Made by a program: the position numbers and the translations under genes
Shown here: one piece after another, positions 24,326 to 39,567 of the stretch
Position numbering within the stretch: the first letter of the stretch is position 1
Layout: each line of letters starts with the position of its first letter
Notes under the pieces: model-generated
Database searches by the model: none
Seen by the model: the letters and a program-made list of their open reading frames with translations, nothing else
What the model was told of the DNA's origin: nothing
DNA from: [Phialemoniopsis] sp. UDSM-2020
Taxonomy: Eukaryota > Ascomycota > Sordariomycetes > Thyridiales > Thyridiaceae
NCBI GenBank assembly: GCA_018873225.1
Contig: JAEILZ010000004.1
Span: 2,232,001 to 2,296,000, forward strand
Reading direction: 5' to 3'
DNA: 64,000 nucleotides

Positions 24326-25700
24326 TATTTAAATAATTATTATTTATATTAATTTAATTTTTTAAAAAAAAAAATAATTAATTTTAATATAATATATTTA
24401 ATATAATTAATTTAATATAATAAATATAATACTTATATTTTAAAGATATAATAATAATTTTTAATATTAATTAATATAATTATAATATATTAAATTAATT
24501 ATTTTAATTTAAAGATTTAATTTTTATTAAATCTTTATATATATAAAAAATTAAATTTAAATTTAAAATTTTAATTTTAAATTAAATTATAAGTATAAAA
24601 TTTTAAATTATAAGTATTATTTATTTTATAATTATAATAATATATTATTAATTTAAATATTTATTTTTAAAATAGCTTTTTATAAATTATAAAATATAAT
24701 TTTTATATTATAAGTAGTATTACTAGTTATAAATAAATTTATTTTATAAACTTTAATAATTTTTATTAAAAAAACTTTTATTTATAATTTTCTTTATATA
24801 TAAAAAAGTACTTTTAATTTATTTATTTTTTTTTATTTTATTTTTATCTTTATCTTTTTTTAAATTATATAAATAAATTCTATTAAGATTTTATAATAAA
24901 AATACTAAAGAAATATAAGATTTAATTTAAAGCTTATTTTATTTCTTTTTTTAAAAACTTTATTAAAAAGTTAAAAATTTAAATAAATAAAGAATAATTA
25001 AAATTTAATATTAATAAATTTAAAGATTATATTATAAATTTTAATTTAAATAATAAAATAAACTTATTAACCCTTAATAATCTTTTTATTAATACTTAAA
25101 AAATATAAAGCTTTTTATTAATTTTAAAAGCTACTATTAATAATAATTAAAAAAAGATTATTTAAACTTTTAAAGATTATATAAAATAATTTTTAAATTA
25201 ATTTAAATATATTAAAAAAATAATTAAATAAATTAAGAATTAAAAAAGTAAATAAAATTAACTTTTTTAAATAAGTTTTATTTATATTTTTAAAAAAAGA
25301 AATCTTATTTTTATTATAAATTATTTAAAAATTAAATAGTTAATTAATAATTAAATAAAATTATTAAATATTAATAATATATAATACTTTTTAATATAAT
25401 TATATTTTTTATTTAAAGATTAAATTAATAATATATTATTATAATTATAAAATAAATAATATTTAAAATTTAAAACTTTATATTTATAATTAAATTTAAA
25501 ATTAGAATTTTAAATTAAAATTTAACTCTTTATATATATAAAGATTTAATAAAAATTAAATCTTTAAATTAAAATAATAAAATTAATATATTATAATTAT
25601 ATTTATTATATTAAATTAATTATATTAAATATATTATATTAAAATGAATTATTTTTTTCTTTTAAAGGTTAAGTTAATATAAATAATAATTATTTAAATA
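24326..25700 (+). mobile_element. F element copy 2, with long terminal inverted repeats
   Basis: About 1,375 bp. The left end, TATTTAAATAATTATTATTT onward, is mirrored by the reverse complement of the right end (25,700 back to about 25,400) over roughly 300 bp, with mostly transition differences. The centre (about 24,650-25,400) matches F copy 1. The structure fits a foldback or TIR element. The empty site of E1 is near 25,336. No coding frame survives. Confidence 0.6.
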
Positions 25701-26487
25701 ATATTTATATATTTATAATTATTTTAATTATTTAAATTATATAATTTAATTTTAAATTATTTATAATTTAATATTAATAAAGAATTTAATAATTTTAATT
25801 ATATTATTTTTATTAATTATTTAAATTATATTTAATTTATTTATAAAGTAATTTATAGTTTTAATATTAATTAAATTATTTTATTTTAAATAATCTTTTA
25901 AAAAAGATTTAAAATTATAATAAAAGTATATAAATTAAATAAATATAATAATAATTAATAATTAATTTTATTTCTAATAAAAATATATAATTAAATTTTA
26001 TAAATTTAAAGTTATTTTAAAGATTTATTTTTTACTTTAATAATTAATTATTAATAATATTAAATTATTAAATTATAAAAATTAAAACTTTTTATTATAT
26101 AATATAATATCTTTTTAAAATAACTTTTAATTAATTTTTAATTTTTAAATAAAATTAATATTAATATTTTTTATTACTATTAATTAATTAATTAATTTTA
26201 AATAAATTATATTTCTTATTTTAATAAATTTTATAAGCTTTTTCTTTTATAATTAAATATTTTTAAAAAATATTTTTAAATTTTTAAATTTTTTATAAAT
26301 TATTTAATAATTTAATTATATTTTTTAAAATAAAACTTTTATTAATATCTATTTATAAATTAATTACTTAATTAATTAATAATTAATTTATACTTTATAA
26401 TTATTAATTTATTAAATTTATTTAATTTATTAAATTTATTTAATTAATTAAATTAATTATTTAATTTTATAATCTTAGATATAATAT
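25701..26487. other. AT-rich stretch, probable former 3' flank of the EthD gene
   Basis: About 790 bp that I could not pair with another element. If the E2 boundaries are right, this DNA once continued directly downstream of the EthD gene, before E2 inserted. It is as mutated as the transposons, which suggests RIP spread or an unrecognised repeat. Confidence 0.35.
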
Positions 26488-26492
26488 TTTAA

Positions 26493-26863
26493 TATTTAAA
26501 ATTAAAATATAATACTATAAGGTAGTAATTAAAACAGTTAAAACTAGTAAAATAAATAAAATAAATAATTATAAGTAATTAATAATTCTTATTAATTTAA
26601 AGTAATTTAATTATAATAGATTAATAATTTAAAATAATTTAATTATTTATATATATAAATAAAATCTATTTTTAAATATCTATTTAAATAGCTTTTTAAT
26701 ATTTAAAATATCTTTATTTAATAATATATCTTTAAATAAAAGCTATTTTAATTATAATTAATTAACTTATATTATTACTTTATATCTATTACTTATTATT
26801 AATATAAACCTCTTATATATTTTATCTTAGTATTTTAAGTGTTTAAGATAAAGAATTATTATA
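26493..26863 (+). repeat. LTR of E2 (5')
   Basis: Begins TATTTAAAATTAAAATATAA and ends GAATTATTATA, the mutated form of GGATTGTCACA. Confidence 0.75.
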
Positions 26864-27745
26864 TATTAAATACTTTTATTTAATAAGTAAACTATACTTT
26901 AAATAATAATATAAAAGGAATAATATTAAGAAAGTTATTTTTAATTAATATTAGATTTATCTACTTAATAGAGTAAGCTATAGTTAAAATTTAATAACTT
27001 TAAGATATAATTACTATATTTTAAATATTTAAAAAAGAAGCTAAATATAAAATCCTTTTAATATTTAATAGAATTAAAAAAGAACTATAAGGATTCCTTA
27101 TATAGTATTAAGGATATTTATATAAGTATTAATTTAACTTTCTATATTTAAAAGATTAAATCTTATTTATAGCTATTAAGCTTAAAAGAGAAGTCTTTAT
27201 TTAATTTAAATTTATATAATATAATTAACTTAAATATAATACTAAGGCTAAATATAATAATAAGATTAATATTATCTTTTAAGAAAGATTTAAAAAATTT
27301 AAAGAAGCTATTAAAGTAGTTTTTAAAGATTTTAATAAAAAGTATTTTATAAAGTGAAAGTTAAATACCTTATAATAAAAAGAAAATATATCTTTTTATA
27401 TTATATAGTTTTAATAAATTACTAATATATTAAATTAAAATAATAAATTACTTATAATAGTCTTTTATAATAAATTAAAATTAAAAGTAAAAAATAAACT
27501 AATTAAAATAAATAAATTTAAAATATTTATTAATTATATAATAATTATAATATAAATTAATAATTAATTATATAAATAATAAAAAAAAAAAGAAATTATT
27601 AATTAATATAATAATATTATTTATAATAATTTAATTAAAAAAGAAAAGTAATATAATAGAAAATTATTATAATATAAAGATTAATATAATATTTAAAACT
27701 TATAAAACTTAATATAATTAAATAATAAAATAATAAAAAGTATTT

Positions 27746-27966
27746 TATAATAGAGTTATATAAGTTAAATAAATATAATAATAGCTAGTAATTAATCTCT
27801 ATTCCTTATAAAGATATAAAATTAAATCTTATAAATTTAAAGTTATTTTAAAGATTTAATCCTTAAATTAATAACTAATTACTAGTAAGTTTAAGGCTAT
27901 CCTATAACTACTTAGCTAATACTAAGTTATTAAAATATAATAGCTAAAGCTTTTACTATATAATAA
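27746..27966 (+). repeat. LTR of G1 (left)
   Basis: Direct copy of 34,650-34,869; the differences seen are G/A and C/T. Confidence 0.8.
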
Positions 27967-30900
27967 TTATCTTTCTATCTATATAAACTTTAACTTAAGT
28001 TTATAAAGTAATTCTAGTTTTATATCTTCTAAGTTAGTATCTTATTATTAGTATTACTATTATAATTTACTTCTAAATTAAAATAAAATAATATTATCTT
28101 TTTTATTTTATTAAGTTACTCTTTATTTAATTCTTAATTAGTCTCTTAGTAAGCCTATAAATATATATTCTATTTAATTTTATTACTTTAAAGGTATAAA
28201 TAAATCTTTTCCCCTTTAAATTTTAAATTTCTTCTTTTTCTTTCTTCTTTATATTATATATAAATCTATCTTATCTTAGGATACTTATTAGAATTATTAA
28301 TTATTTCACTTTAAATTAATATTAAATTAGCTATATCTTTTAAGTGAAAATATACTAAAATAATAAAATATAAGTTTAAGAAGATAATTATATTTAAAAA
28401 CTTTTATCTTAAGTATTTAAATACCCTTTATATCCTTTACTTTTAATATTAAATTAGTAAGATTCTTTAAATAATTAGTTATACTTTATTTAAGTACTAC
28501 TTCTAATTTAATATTACTATTTATTATTTCCTTTATATTACTAATAATAAGTCTTATAAATAAATATATATTTCCTTATATTTCCTTTATAATTTAATAT
28601 TAATTTAATAGCTAGCTATTAATATTCTTAGAAACTTTAAAGACTTCTTTTATATAGTTAATTAAGTAATAACTCTTATAGTAATTAAAGCTTAAGTTAA
28701 AATTATTTTAAAGGTAAATATTAAAAAGAAGGATTAATATTAAACTATTAATATAACTAAAGATTCTTCTACTATATAATAGATTTAATATCTTTACTTT
28801 TTTAGCTTTAATAATAAGGTATTAGAAAAGAATTAAATTAATATTATTTTAAAGAAGAATTAGATAGCTATTATAAAGTATCTTTATAATCTTATTTTTA
28901 ATTTTAAGAATATTAAAAAGTAATACTATTCTTACTATAATATAACTAATAAAAAAAAGAATTATAAGATATAAATAGCTTTTAAATGCCTTTTTAATAG
29001 TAATTTACTAATATCTATTTTCTAAGAAGATATTTATATAACTTTTATTATTACTTATTATAAACTAATAAGTAATAAAGTAGTAAATATCTTTTACTTT
29101 AATATTTAAAATTAATTTATTAACTATTTAATAGAAGCTTTATCTACTTTTTAAAGATTCTATTTACTTTTTATAAGCTAATACTAAGATGATATTTTAA
29201 ATCTAAATTATTAAGATTCTATATAGAATTAATTATTTATTTAAAGGATTAAGATTTCTTTAGTAATAAAAAATCATTTTAATTCCCTTCTAATATTATT
29301 TTAGTAGGCTTTTAAAAGGAACTTAAATTAAAGGATAGTAGTTACTTCTTAATTAGTAAAGATAATAAGATTAATATAAAGTAAGATATTAATTAAAATA
29401 GTAGCTATTTCTTAGGTAGTTAAAAACTTTTTAAGATTAAATTAACTTTTATAACTTTCTTAATAACTTCTTTTCCCTTAAGTATAAATTTAAAAATAAG
29501 ATAATTATATTAGATATAAATTAATAAATATTTATTATATTTTAAGTATTAAATTAACTTATTCTCCCTATAAAATATATTTTATAAGAATATAACTATT
29601 AATATTAATAATTTTTAAAGTAAACTTTCTTTATTTAATAATAAGGAGATATTATAAATTATAAAATTTATTTTATACTTCTTCTTAGCCTACTATACTT
29701 TCTTTTTAGTATTATCTTAATATTATCTTAGAGTTATCCCTTAGAATTTATCTTCTTTAATTAAGCCTTTTTAAATCATTTAATTAGTCTTTTAATATTA
29801 ACTATATTTAACCTAAGAATTTATTAGTTATATTTAAAGGGCTATTCTTTTTATTTAATTAGGTAATATAACTTACTATTAAATTACTAATAATTATATA
29901 CCTCTTTAACTTCTTATTCTTCTTTCTTATTTATAAGATTAAAAGTTAGTAGAATATCTTAATTATCCCCTCTTTAGCTTTAAAGCTTTAATAGAAATAT
30001 AAAGAATATATTATAAAGTTATTTATATTTAATAGGAAATATTAGCTAATATATCTATAATTTAATCCTTATAATAACTCTAAAGGGCTTAATAAACTTA
30101 AATTAAAGCTTTATATTATCCTCTTTAAGATATAAATTCTATATTAATAAGATAATAAGGCTTTTTTAATTTAACTTTATCTTTTTATACTTTATATTAT
30201 AATACTTCTTTTAAATAGAAATAACTTAAAATTAATACTTTATAAACTTATTATATAGTATCTTTAGCTTTTAAACTCTTTTAATAGTATTTAATATTCT
30301 TTTTATTATAATATTAGCTTTAATAGTATATTTAAACTTTATATTATATCTATAAAAAGCTTTAAATAAAAATATCTTAATTATAGTATTTTATATTTAA
30401 TTATATATTATTTTAATAGTATATAAAAGGTATAGCTAGTAATCTTATTCTTTCTATTTTAAATAAAAGCTTCTAAAATATTATTTAAGTATTTAATTTA
30501 TTTTTTTTATTTAACTATTAGTTTAAAGATAAAATACTATTAAAAGTCTTTATTTAATATTTATATAATAATATAAGTTAAACTAAAATTCTAATATAAA
30601 GAGACTTTTTTAATTAAATATTATACCCTTTAAAGGTTTAAATCTTAAGTTTACTTCTTTATAAATAATTTAAACTAATTTAATAGTATTTAAATTCTAT
30701 CTTATAAATAAGAATTTATAATACTTAATAAATTAATTTATAATTATTAAAATAGTATTTATTTCTTAAAATTTTATTCTTATAAAAGATAAACTTATAA
30801 TAAAGTTTATATTAATTTATTTCTAAAATTAATATAAAATTAGTAATAATTTAAATTTATTATAAAGCTAATACCTTTTAACTATAGTATATTAATATAT

Positions 30901-33900
30901 AGAGTATTTATAAATATAAATCCTTATATCTCTATTTATTCCCTTTTAATAGAATTTCCTTTAAATAAGTTTTAATATTTAATTTATTTTAAAGTAACTT
31001 ATAAGTAGATTATTATAGTATTAATAGAGAATCTCCTATAATATAAATCCCTTACTAGATATTATTAGTCTTTTTTTAAATAGTAAAAGATTATTATTAC
31101 TTAAAAACTACTTTTTAAATATCTTCTTTATTAATATAATATCTTTTTATATCTATATTATAAACTTAATATTCTATAGATATTTAATAAATTCTTTAAA
31201 ATCTTTATTTATTTTTAAGTTACTTTTAACTTTCTAAGCTAAATATTTATAAATAAATTACTTTAGAATTATTTACTTTTTAAGATTAAATTATAGCCTT
31301 TTAATATATAAATTCCTTATATCTCTACTCTTATTAAAGTAATACTTAATTAGATATTCTTAAATATTTAAAACTTAAAAGACCTAGATAATTTTCTTCT
31401 TTAAAGGTATCTTACTATATCTTTAATAATAATTTAAATTTATATAAACCTTTTATACTATAGTTATTTTCTACTATAAAGTAAATAAATACTTCTTATA
31501 AGTAGTCTTCTTATTATTATAATTTAATTATTTTAATAGTATATTAATAGAATTTTATATTCTAAGTTAATACTTAATAATAAAATTAAAAAGTATAAAA
31601 TATATATATTAATATATCTACTTTCTATTTAGTTTTAATTACTTTATAAAGCTTTAAAGATTAATATAATCTAATAAAACTTTAATTTAAATTAATATCT
31701 CTTTAAGATAATATTATTAATATTTAAATAATTCTACTATTATAAGTATTTCTTTATTAAGGGTTCTCTAATTATATTTATACCCTTAAAACTTCCTTAA
31801 ATAGAAAGCAATTAAATATTAATACCCTTTTAAATTAAATTATATTAGGATCCTTATAAGTATAAAATTAGAAGTATTAGTTTCTAACCTTAAAGGCTAA
31901 TTAAAATTAAAATACTTTAAAAAAGAAGCTAAATAAAATACTTCTTTAAAATATTAAAATATATCTATTTTAATACTAAATAGATCTATCTTTCTTAGCT
32001 TCTTTCTATTTTAACTACCTTTAAATATAGTAATTAATAAGATTATAATTATAAAATATCCCTAAATAAATTAATAATAAAAATTATAGAAATTTAAGAA
32101 TTATTAAATCTTATAATATAATTATAGTATAAACTAAGAATTAATTATTTTTACCTACTAACTATCTATTAAAATACTTTTATTACTAAGAATAAAGTTT
32201 AGAAATTCTACTTAACTTTAATAGAATAAATACTTCTTTAAATTAATAAATAATTTAACTAATTTTAATCTTATTAATATTTATTTTATATATTTAATAT
32301 ATTTTTTTCTAGTCTTTAAAAAGATAAGAATATTATTTAAATATATTATATAAAAGATATTAAATAAATTATAAAAGGTATTATAAATATAACTTTAAAA
32401 TATTATTAGTATATTTATTAGTTTAAAAGGTATAATTAAATACTTATAATAACTATATTAGATTTAAAATACTATCTTCTACTTATTTTCTAACTTAATA
32501 TAGATATAGTAGTAAATATTCTTAATATTAATTTTAATAAAATATTTTACTTTAAATATATAATCTAAGATCTTTAAGATAAAAGATAATAGATACTAAT
32601 TCTTTACTATAATAGTATTAAATCCTTAGTAGTCTATATATAGTTATAAGTTACTATCTTTCTTTAAAATAAAGAGAATAGAAATACCTACTAAGCTTTT
32701 AAAGATTTAAATCTTACTCTTTATAAGATTATTATTAAGATATTTTATAATACCTATAACTTAATTTAATTTAAAAGATAAATTAAATCTAAAAGAGAAA
32801 TATCCTTTTTAATAAGATTAATAAAATAATTCTTAAATTAATAAATAGAGAGAACTTTAATATTCTCTATATAAAAGATCTTTCTAAACTTTAAAAGTTT
32901 TATAAATACTTTACTATCTCTTTAAATATTTAATAGTAAATTACTATTAAATAGTATCTTCTCTTAAATCTTTATAATTATAAAAACTACTATATAATTA
33001 TATATCTTCTTTATAAATCTTTAAAATCTATTTAAAATAAACTCTTTTATAAAGGCTTTAAACTACTACTAATTTAAATATATAAAAAAGTAGATTTACT
33101 TATTATAAAGTATAGTTTAAAAAAGAAGAACTAAACTACCTTTAAAATAAAAATTACAATTAATAGCTATATAGTTTCAAATAATTAAATATTATTTATC
33201 CCTTAAATTATATATATAAATAGGAACTTTTTAAATACTATAAATAGGAATTACTATTAAATTAATAATACTTAAATAGAAAGCTACTAATTAAACCTTT
33301 TATAAACTATATCTTTTAATAAACTTTATATTAACTAAATTTACTTCTATATAGATATTAAAATTAATATAAATTACTATTAACTTTTTATTAGTTTAAA
33401 TTTAAATAAATATATAAAATTATATTTTAATTTTTATTATTAAAATTTATATTAAATTAATAATAATTATTTTAATATTTAAGTTTTTTTTAATTTAAAT
33501 TAATTATTATAATTATTTCTTTTTTAATTAACTTAAAAAATATCTATCTTATTATCCTTCTTAAAATAAGTAGAAATAAAATAATTCTAATTACTATATA
33601 TATAATAGATAAATTACTTTCTATTTACTTTAAAGGGATTTCTAAAAGTAGTAAAATTTTACTAATATAAGATAGTATTATTAGTATAAAAGGTTTATTC
33701 TCTTAATTTAAAATCTCTTTAAAGTTAACTTTATAAGGAATTACTTTAAAATCATTTAAAATTCTTTTAAATAGGATTTAAAGATATATCTATTTAAATA
33801 TAAAATTATTTAAGTTTTAATTAGATTATATACTAGTATTAAAATACTAATAATATTATTTTAAGATAATTCTTAAGTAGTTAAGGATTTTATAAGTTAA

Positions 33901-34649
33901 TATTACTTTAAACTTTATAATATAGTTTTAAATAGAAGACTAAAACTCTCTTCTCTTTAAATTTAAATAGAAATTTCTTTTTAAAGGAATTAAAATAGAT
34001 ATAGAAATCCTTTAAGAATTAATTTAATAGCTAAATAGTATTATTTAAATATTTTATTACTTTAACTTCCTTATTATATATATAGTATAAAAGACTTTTA
34101 ATTTATTCCTTAAAAATATCTTAAATAGTCTTTATAATTTAAATTTATTTATTATTTAAATTAATAATATATTAATACTATCTTACTTTATACTTAAGCT
34201 TTATCTTTATAAAAGCCTTAAAAATCTTTTATTTATCCTTCTTATATTTCTTTTAAATCCCTTTAAAAGTCTACTTTAAATTTAAAAGCTAATTATTCTT
34301 CTACTTTAAAATATAATTTAAATTAAATATAAAGAGGTTCTTAATCTTAATTTAAGTTTAAATTAAAATAGCTTTAATAATATCTCCCTTTATAAAGTTT
34401 ATAAGTTAACTAAGCCTTATAAGCTTATAACTACTTTAGTTATTTAAATTAAGTAATTTAATTTTAAATTACTTATAACTTAATAATAACTAAGGTATTA
34501 ATAATTTTAATTATATTATTTTTAGTAGTTACCTAGGTTATATTTAACTTACTTATAAAATACCTTATAATTTTAATTAAATTAATTACTTTTCTATATT
34601 AATTAAATACTATTTTATTTTAAATAATCTTTTAAAGAAGATTTAAAAT

Positions 34650-34869
34650 TATAATAGAATTATATAAGTTAGGTAGGTATAATAATAACTAATAATTAAT
34701 CTTTATTCTTTATAAAGATATAAGATTAAATCTTATAAATTTAAAGTTATTTTAAAGATTTAATTTCTAAATTAATAACTAATTATTAGTAAGTTTAAAG
34801 CTATTTTATAACTACTTAGCTAATACTAAGTTATTAAAATATAATAGCTAAAGCTTTTATTATATAATA
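34650..34869 (+). repeat. LTR of G1 (right)
   Basis: Pairs with 27,746-27,966. E2 sequence resumes directly after it with TATTTTAATTAT. Confidence 0.8.
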
Positions 34870-37800
34870 TATTTTAATTATAAAAAATTAAAATACTTTT
34901 TAAAAAACTATTAATAAAAGAAGAAATTTTAATAAGTATTTAAAACTAAATAATTAAATATTATTTAAATAAATAATTAAATATTACTTAAATAAATAAC
35001 TATATAAATAAATATTAAATAATATATTATAATAATAATTATATAATATATTTATTAGGAAAATAAGATTTAAAATAGTTTTTAAAAAATAATAATTAAT
35101 TATAAGTTATTATTATATTAAATTAGTAAAATAATATTTTTAAAAGATTAATTAATATTACTAATTTAAATAACTTATTAAATATATTATATATATTAAA
35201 GAAATTTATAAAAAAATATAATAAAAATTCTATAAAAAAAGATTAAAATTAAATAAATAAATTTATTAATAAAATTATAATTAAAAATAAAAAATAAACT
35301 TTTATATAAATTAAGAAATAAAAATAAAAATAAAAAATTATTAATAATTAAAAATACTAATAAAATAATAAAATTTAATATTAATAAAAAATAAATAATA
35401 AATAACTATTATAAAAGAAATTTTATAATAAATTAATTAATAAAATAAATAATTAAAATAAAAAGTATTATTTAATAAAAACTTTTAATTTTATTATAAA
35501 ATTAAAAAATATTTAAATTTATTATAAATAATATATATTTATAATAAATATTTAATATATTTCTAATTAAAAATAAAATATAAATTTTTATTATAATAAT
35601 TTTAAAATTATAAGATTTATATATATTTATAAATTAAATTAAAATTTTAAAAAGTTTATTAAATAGAAAATAATAAAAAATATATAAAATTATATTTAAA
35701 AATTAATTATTCTTTATTTTATATAATAAAAAAAAGAATTATTAATATTTATATAATAATATAATATAAAATATATTATTTAAAAAAACTTAAAATATAA
35801 TATTATTTAAAAAAGAAAATAATATAAAAAGTATAAATATATTTATATATAAATTAATATATAATTTAAATTATTAAAAGAATTAAAATAATAATAACTA
35901 AAAAAATTTTAAAATAACTTTATAAAATAATATAAAATAAACTTATAAAAAAAATATAATATTAAATAAGAAAATATTAAATTAAAAGATATTAAAAGAT
36001 TAATATAAATAAATTAAAATTATTAAAAAAAATATAAAAAGAATTTAAAAAGAATTTAAAGAAATTAATAAAAATTAAATCTATTAAATAATATTAAAAC
36101 TTAATTAAAAAGAATATATTATATAATTATTAAAAGAAAATAAAATTAATAAGACTTTAAATATTTTAAAAAGATTTAATAATATAATAAAAATATATTT
36201 ATTAGTAAATATATAATAAAAAAGTAAATAAATAAATATTTAAAAATAAATATAATTTTTATTAAAAGATTAAATAAAAAATAAAATTAAAAATATTTTA
36301 AAAAATATTTTTAATTATATATTAATACTAATAAAAATCTAATTTAATAATTATAATATATATATTTTAATTAATAATAATATATAAAGAAATTTTATTA
36401 TATTATAACTAATTAATAAATTTAAAATTTTATAAGTTTATAAAGAAATATTATATAATTTATATATAATAAATAGAAATTAAATTTAATATAAAAAAGA
36501 TTAAATTAATTAAAAAACTATATAACTTCTTATTAAAATTAATAAATTATATATTTTAATTCTTTTTAATATTATAAATATAATAAAATATAATATAATA
36601 TTAAAAATATTATAATTATAATAAAATAATTTATATATTAATTAATTTATTAATTAAATAATATAATTAAAATAATTATATTAAAAAAAATTAAAAAATA
36701 ATTTAATCTTTATAATTTTTTAAAAATAAAATATATATAAATTATTAATTTATAAAAGATTTTTATATTTTAAAAGAAAATAATTTAAAAAGATTATAAA
36801 TATATAAAGCTATTTTAATTAAAATTAAATATAATATTATTATTATATTTATATTATAATTATAAAATACTATTAAAACTAGAAATTATATTTAAATTTT
36901 AAAAGATTTATAATTTAAATAAATTTTAACTTAAGAAATTAAAGAAATACTTAAAAAAGAATCTTTTAAAGAATTTTATTTAACTATTTAAATTACTAAT
37001 AAAATATTTAACTATTTAAATTACTAATAAAATATTTAATTTTTTAAATATTTAAAAAAAATAAAAAATAAAAAATATATATTAATTATTAATAACTTAA
37101 TAATATTATAATTAAAAACTAATATTTATTATTATTAATTATTAAATTATATAATAAATTATATAATATTAATTAGTTTATAATATTAAATTTATTAAAA
37201 ATTTATAATTTAATTTATATTAAATTAAAATATAAATAAAAAATTCTATTTAAAATCTATTTAAAATATTTTAAATATCTTATTATATCCTTTAAATTTA
37301 TAAATATTTTAATATCTTTTTAAAATTTAATTAATAATATATTTAAAAAGTATTTTAATAATTTTATTATTATTTATTTTAATAATATTTTTATTTACTT
37401 TAAAATATTAAAAGAATATTAATAATATATTTATAAAATACTTTAAAATCTTTAAATAATAAATCTATTAATAAACTTTAATAAAAATTAATTTTATATA
37501 TAAAAAGTATTATATTTTAAATATTTAATTAAATTAAAAGAAATATAAATAATAAATAAAATAAATAAAATTTCTTTTAAAATTTAATTTTAAAATCTTA
37601 TATTATAAAAGATTTAATAATAATTAAATAAATACTTTAAATTAAAAATTAAATTATAAATAAAAAATATTTATAAATATATAAATAATTATATAAATAA
37701 ATTTAAATAAAATATTTAAAAGAATTTTATAATAAATTTTAATTATATTATATTTATTAAGTAATTATAAAGTTTATAATAAAATTTAATAAATATATTT

Positions 37801-39364
37801 AATAAATAAATAAATTTAATTAAAAAAATTAAATAAAAAACTTTTATAATATAAAAAAGAATTATATTTTTTAATTAACTTATAATAAAAATATATTAAA
37901 AAAATATATAAAATTAAATTTTATAATTATTAAAAAATATATAAATAACTATATAAATTTAATAAATTTATAATTCTTTATAATTATATTAAATTATAAA
38001 AAATATAATTAAAAATTATTTTTAATATAATTTTAATAAATTATTAAAATATAAATTATATAAAGAATTATAATTTATATTAATTTTAAATAAATTATAA
38101 TATTTAATTATAATAAATTTTATTATTAAATTTTTAAAATTTAAAAACTTTATAATAGAAATTAAATATAATAATAATTTAATAATTTTTAAAAAATTAA
38201 TTAAATATATTTATTTTTTATTATTTAAAGAAATATATATAATAAAATAATTTATTTATATTTTTTTAAAAATTATTATTATTAATAATAAATTATTATA
38301 TAAAATTATTATAAATAAAAAAATAATATATATATTAAAATTTTATATTCTATTAATAAAATAATTTAAAATTAATAAAAAGCTTATAATAACTTATTAT
38401 TTTTAAATAAATAATTAAATTAAATATTTAAATTAAATATTAAAAGTTTATTTATAAAATTATATTAATTATAAATAAAATAATTAAATAAAACTTTTAT
38501 TATTTATATAATTTATATATAATAGCTTATTAATTAAAATTATTAAAATATTATTATTTTTTATAAATTATAAATAAAATCTTAAAATATATTAAGAATT
38601 ATAAAATAAAATTAATATAAAATTTATAATTTTTAAAATAAAATATTTTAAAAAGATATATATATCTTTAAAAATAAAAATAAAATTTATATAAAAATAT
38701 ATTATATATTATTATAATTAAAAAAAATAAAAGAATTATTCTTTTTAAAAGAAAATATAATTTATTTATTATAAAAAAATATTATAATAAAATAATTTAA
38801 TAATAAATTAAATTATAAAAAACTAAAATTATTTAAAGTTTTATAAAAAATATTAATATTTAATTATAAACTATTACTATTAAAATTAATATATATTTAT
38901 AATATTTTTTATATATTTCTATTAAAATTAATTCTTTAAAAAGTATAATTAAATAAATTAATAAAAAAAATAAAAAAAAAGAATATAAAATTAAAAAAAT
39001 ACTTAAAAATCTATTAAATACTTATTATATTATATAAAGCTATTTTAATAGTTTTATTAATAAATCTAATATTAATAAATATTAAATTATTTAAATTAAT
39101 AATATTTTAATTAATTATATTAAAACTATTAATAAATTATATTTTAATAATAATATTTAATTTTTTTCTTTTTTATTTCTTTAATTTATTTATATTTTTT
39201 AAATTATATTATATTATTTATATATTCCTTTTATAAAAAGAATAATATTATTTTTATAAATAAATTAAATAAATTAAAATTTTATTTATCTTCTTTTAAA
39301 GATTTAAAAAAATTCTTTTTATTTATTTTAACTTATTTTAAATATTTTATTTTAATAATTATAT

Positions 39365-39567
39365 TATAAAGATAAAATTAAAAGTTAAATTATTATAAAA
39401 AATAAAGATATAAATTAAGAAATGATTATATAAATATAATTAAAATAAGTTAGATATAAATTATATATTAAGCTATATTAATATTTATTTAATAGATTTA
39501 AATAAAATATTAAATATATAAGTTATAAAACCTTATTAAAATTTAACTATTTATTTATATTATAATA
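39365..39567. repeat. LTR of H (left)
   Basis: Direct copy of 54,720-54,922, 203 bp; the differences seen are transitions. Confidence 0.75.

Larger units (their letters stand above)
27746..34869 (+). mobile_element. LTR retrotransposon G1, RIP-mutated, nested in E2
   Basis: 7,124 bp. LTRs of about 220 bp lie at 27,746-27,966 and 34,650-34,869; both start TATAATAG, share AGCTAAAGCTTTTA and end TATAATA. The target duplication TATTT flanks it (27,741-27,745 and 34,870-34,874). The uninterrupted site AGTATTTTAATTAT is seen in E1 near 22,770-22,790. The purine-rich stretch AAAGAAGATTTAAAATT before the right LTR resembles a polypurine tract and suggests plus orientation. The interior is related to G2 (compare 29,980-30,110 with 47,140-47,270). 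It carries more G and C than the E interiors. Confidence 0.8.
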
